Shown here: one piece after another, positions 62,420 to 64,000 of the stretch
Numbering within the stretch: the stretch's first letter is position 1
How the letters are laid out: each line of letters starts with the position of its first letter
Source of the DNA: Tetragonia tetragonoides
Lineage: Eukaryota; Streptophyta; Magnoliopsida; Caryophyllales; Aizoaceae
Direction of reading: 5' to 3'
NCBI GenBank assembly: GCA_038025085.1
Contig: CM076144.1
Location: 1,054,001-1,118,000 of the forward strand
Length of the DNA: 64,000 nt
Notes under the pieces: generated by a model
Databases searched by the model: none
What the model was told of the DNA's origin: nothing
Seen by the model: the letters and a program-made list of their open reading frames with translations, nothing else
Made by a program: the position numbers and the translations under genes

Positions 62420-63465
62420 CACTACAAGTACAATAAACAAATAAACAATAATGAGTAAATCAGAAACCCTAACCTTAAAATTTATGAAATAAGAACATAA
62501 ATAATAAAACATAAAAATCAAAACTCTAAACCCTAAAAAACGAAACACTGAACCCTAAATAATAATAGGTAAAAATAAAACCCTAAACATTTTAATTAAA
62601 AATCCGAAACCCTAAAATCTAAAAAATAAAACCCTAAATCAGAAATCTTAAATTAAACGAATTAAAAGTAAAATCAGAAGACATAAATGAAGTGAGAAAA
62701 AGAGAAAATTAACCGTCTTGTTTGGAATTTGTGAGGTATAACTTGATTAAATCTGTAAAAAAAAAAAAAAAAAAAAAGATAGAAAACATAAATGAAGTGA
62801 GAAAAAGAGAAAAAGAGATGAAGAGATGAGAGATTCGAAAGTTAGGGTGAGAAAAAGAGAAAAAGAGATGAAGATTCGAGTTTGAAATCTTACCTGAGAT
62901 TCAAACAGCATCACGATGAGTCGTCTAGGCAGCACCGCAGCAGCAACGAGAAGTCGACGGCAACCGAGTTAGAGTGAGACGGCGACGAGTTAGAGTGAGA
63001 GTTGAGTCATTGAGTGAGATTGAGAGAGGAGAGAGAGTTAGAGTGAGAGTTGGAGTGAGAAACTGAGAGAGTGTGATATTGGTTTGGGAGGCCTGAGTGA
63101 TTGAGTGAGTTTGTGAGGGATTTTAGGGTTTTGAGTGACTTTGGGCTTTTTCTCGTTAACTCAGTCTTTGGGCCGCCTGTCAAAAAAGATTAATCTGATC
63201 CATTTCAAATCGGGTTAAATGGGTCGGGTTGACCCGAACCCGATTTGAAATCAGGTCGACCTGATCCATTTAAAAAATCAGGTTAAACAGGTTTTTCTCG
63301 GGTCGGGAAGTTCAACCTTAACCTAACCCATTTAAAGTTTCGGGTCAATCCGGTCAACCCATTTAAAGTTTCGGGTCAAAAATCTCAACCCTAACCCGTT
63401 TTTTTAGGGTTAGGTTCGAGTCGGGTTATCGGGTCGGGTCAGCTTTTGTCAGGCCTACGTACAAT

Positions 63466-63744
63466 ATAATAATGTCTCCCACGGTGGAAAATAAAGTGGT
63501 CAAGAAGTTGTTCCATTGACTATAGCAACATTATTAACAACGTACATACGTACGTAACACATTGTGACTTGAAACATTATATAAACACCCTAGCTAGCTA
63601 CCATGAATAATGCATTAACAAATCAAATACAGAGTAACAAACAAATAAACACTTTTGCAATTGCATATATACTGATTTCCCCTCCAAGAAAAAAAAGAAG
63701 AAGAAGAGAGAATTATCGATATATCAGTAGACAAAAACTTGTTA
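63466..63744 (+). promoter_or_regulatory. Promoter of COMT gene 2, with TATA box
   Basis: TATATAAA at 63578-63585, 160 bp before the ATG at 63745. The hAT element ends at 63457 (target duplication to 63465), so only about 110 bp of native sequence separate it from the TATA box. Confidence 0.65.
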
Positions 63745-64000
63745 ATGGGGGAAGATGAAGCATGCTCATTTGGCATGACCATTGCAAGTGGGTCAGTTTT
63801 ATCCATGGTAGTGAAGACCATGATTGAGCTGGATGTTCTTGAGATCATCAAACGGGCCGGGCCAAGTGCCTATATATCTCCTGCTGAGATTGCGGCCCAG
63901 CTGCCCGCCCGTGAGAACCCGGATGCTGCTAAAATGTTGGACCGGATGCTCCGGCTCCTTGCAAGCTACTCCGTTCTCTCTTACTCGCTTCGGACCCTCC
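63745..64000 (+). CDS. Caffeic acid O-methyltransferase-like, gene 2 (cut by window end)
   Basis: The first 85 codons of exon 1. [18 protein letters not shown] is followed by [20 protein letters not shown] and [20 protein letters not shown], closely matching gene 1 ([18 protein letters not shown] at its residues 10-27). The start lacks the nine-residue MGSTSNDVV extension of gene 1. A tandem duplicate in the same orientation. The SAM and catalytic sites lie beyond the window, so activity cannot be judged. Confidence 0.88.
   Translation, partial: MGEDEACSFGMTIASGSVLSMVVKTMIELDVLEIIKRAGPSAYISPAEIAAQLPARENPDAAKMLDRMLRLLASYSVLSYSLRTL

Larger units (their letters stand above)
59416..63465. mobile_element. 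hAT transposon with perfect 8-bp target duplication
   Basis: The element spans 59424-63457 (4,034 bp). Left end TAGGCCTGGCAAA, right end (reverse complement) TAGGCCTGACAAA, one mismatch in 13. Identical 8-bp duplications CGTACAAT flank it at 59416-59423 and 63458-63465. Subterminal regions are packed with GGGTCGGGT and 'acctgatctg' motifs, typical transposase-binding repeats. A broken transposase gene lies inside on the minus strand. It separates the two COMT genes and ends about 110 bp before the TATA box of the second. Confidence 0.97.

Overview
The window is nuclear DNA of a flowering plant, most likely a eudicot. Genes are split by short GT-AG introns, lie on both strands in AT-rich spacers, and are mixed with plant transposon families (Mutator-like, hAT, Stowaway, Harbinger-type MITEs, a solo LTR). 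I cannot name the species. All exon joins below were worked out by hand from splice sites and reading-frame phase.

Layout. (1) 1-6.6 kb: a four-exon gene for a large plant-specific protein of unknown function. (2) 8.5-11.9 kb: a GC-rich tandem satellite of about ten ~314-bp units, the middle part organised as alternating A/B dimers. (3) 12.3-20.7 kb: three tandem class III secretory peroxidase genes with the same exon plan. (4) 21.4-22.9 kb, minus strand: the alpha subunit of the nascent-polypeptide-associated complex (NAC). (5) 24.4-52.7 kb: a cluster of about ten genes and relics that share the Cys/His-rich domain of RPM1-interacting protein 13 (RIN13)-like proteins. (6) 55.7-64 kb: two tandem caffeic acid O-methyltransferase (COMT) genes, the second cut by the window end.

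The RIN13-like cluster is the most unusual part. The same small domain (signature CRDYPHPRHLC then CYCYxCDxxAPC) is joined to four different partners. Three plus-strand copies carry an RNase H-like domain that has lost its acidic catalytic residues. One minus-strand copy starts with an LSD1/strawberry-notch-like zinc ribbon. Two minus-strand copies start with a cold-shock domain and CCHC zinc knuckles. One copy is the plain form. Several copies are broken (premature stop, 4-bp deletion, lost splice donors, decayed exons), as expected of a rapidly duplicating family. A unit of one cold-shock copy plus one decayed copy exists twice, and a 6-kb Mutator-like element now lies between the two units.

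Mobile DNA. The Mutator-like element (39.5-45.5 kb) has 193-bp terminal inverted repeats differing at about five positions, an apparently intact 1,078-aa transposase and a second convergent gene for a GRF-zinc-finger, coiled-coil, membrane-anchored protein. A 4,034-bp hAT element (59.4-63.5 kb) with a perfect 8-bp target duplication carries a broken transposase and sits just upstream of the TATA box of the second COMT gene. Smaller elements include a Stowaway MITE, a 609-bp Mutator-type MITE, Harbinger-type and hAT-type MITEs and a solo LTR.
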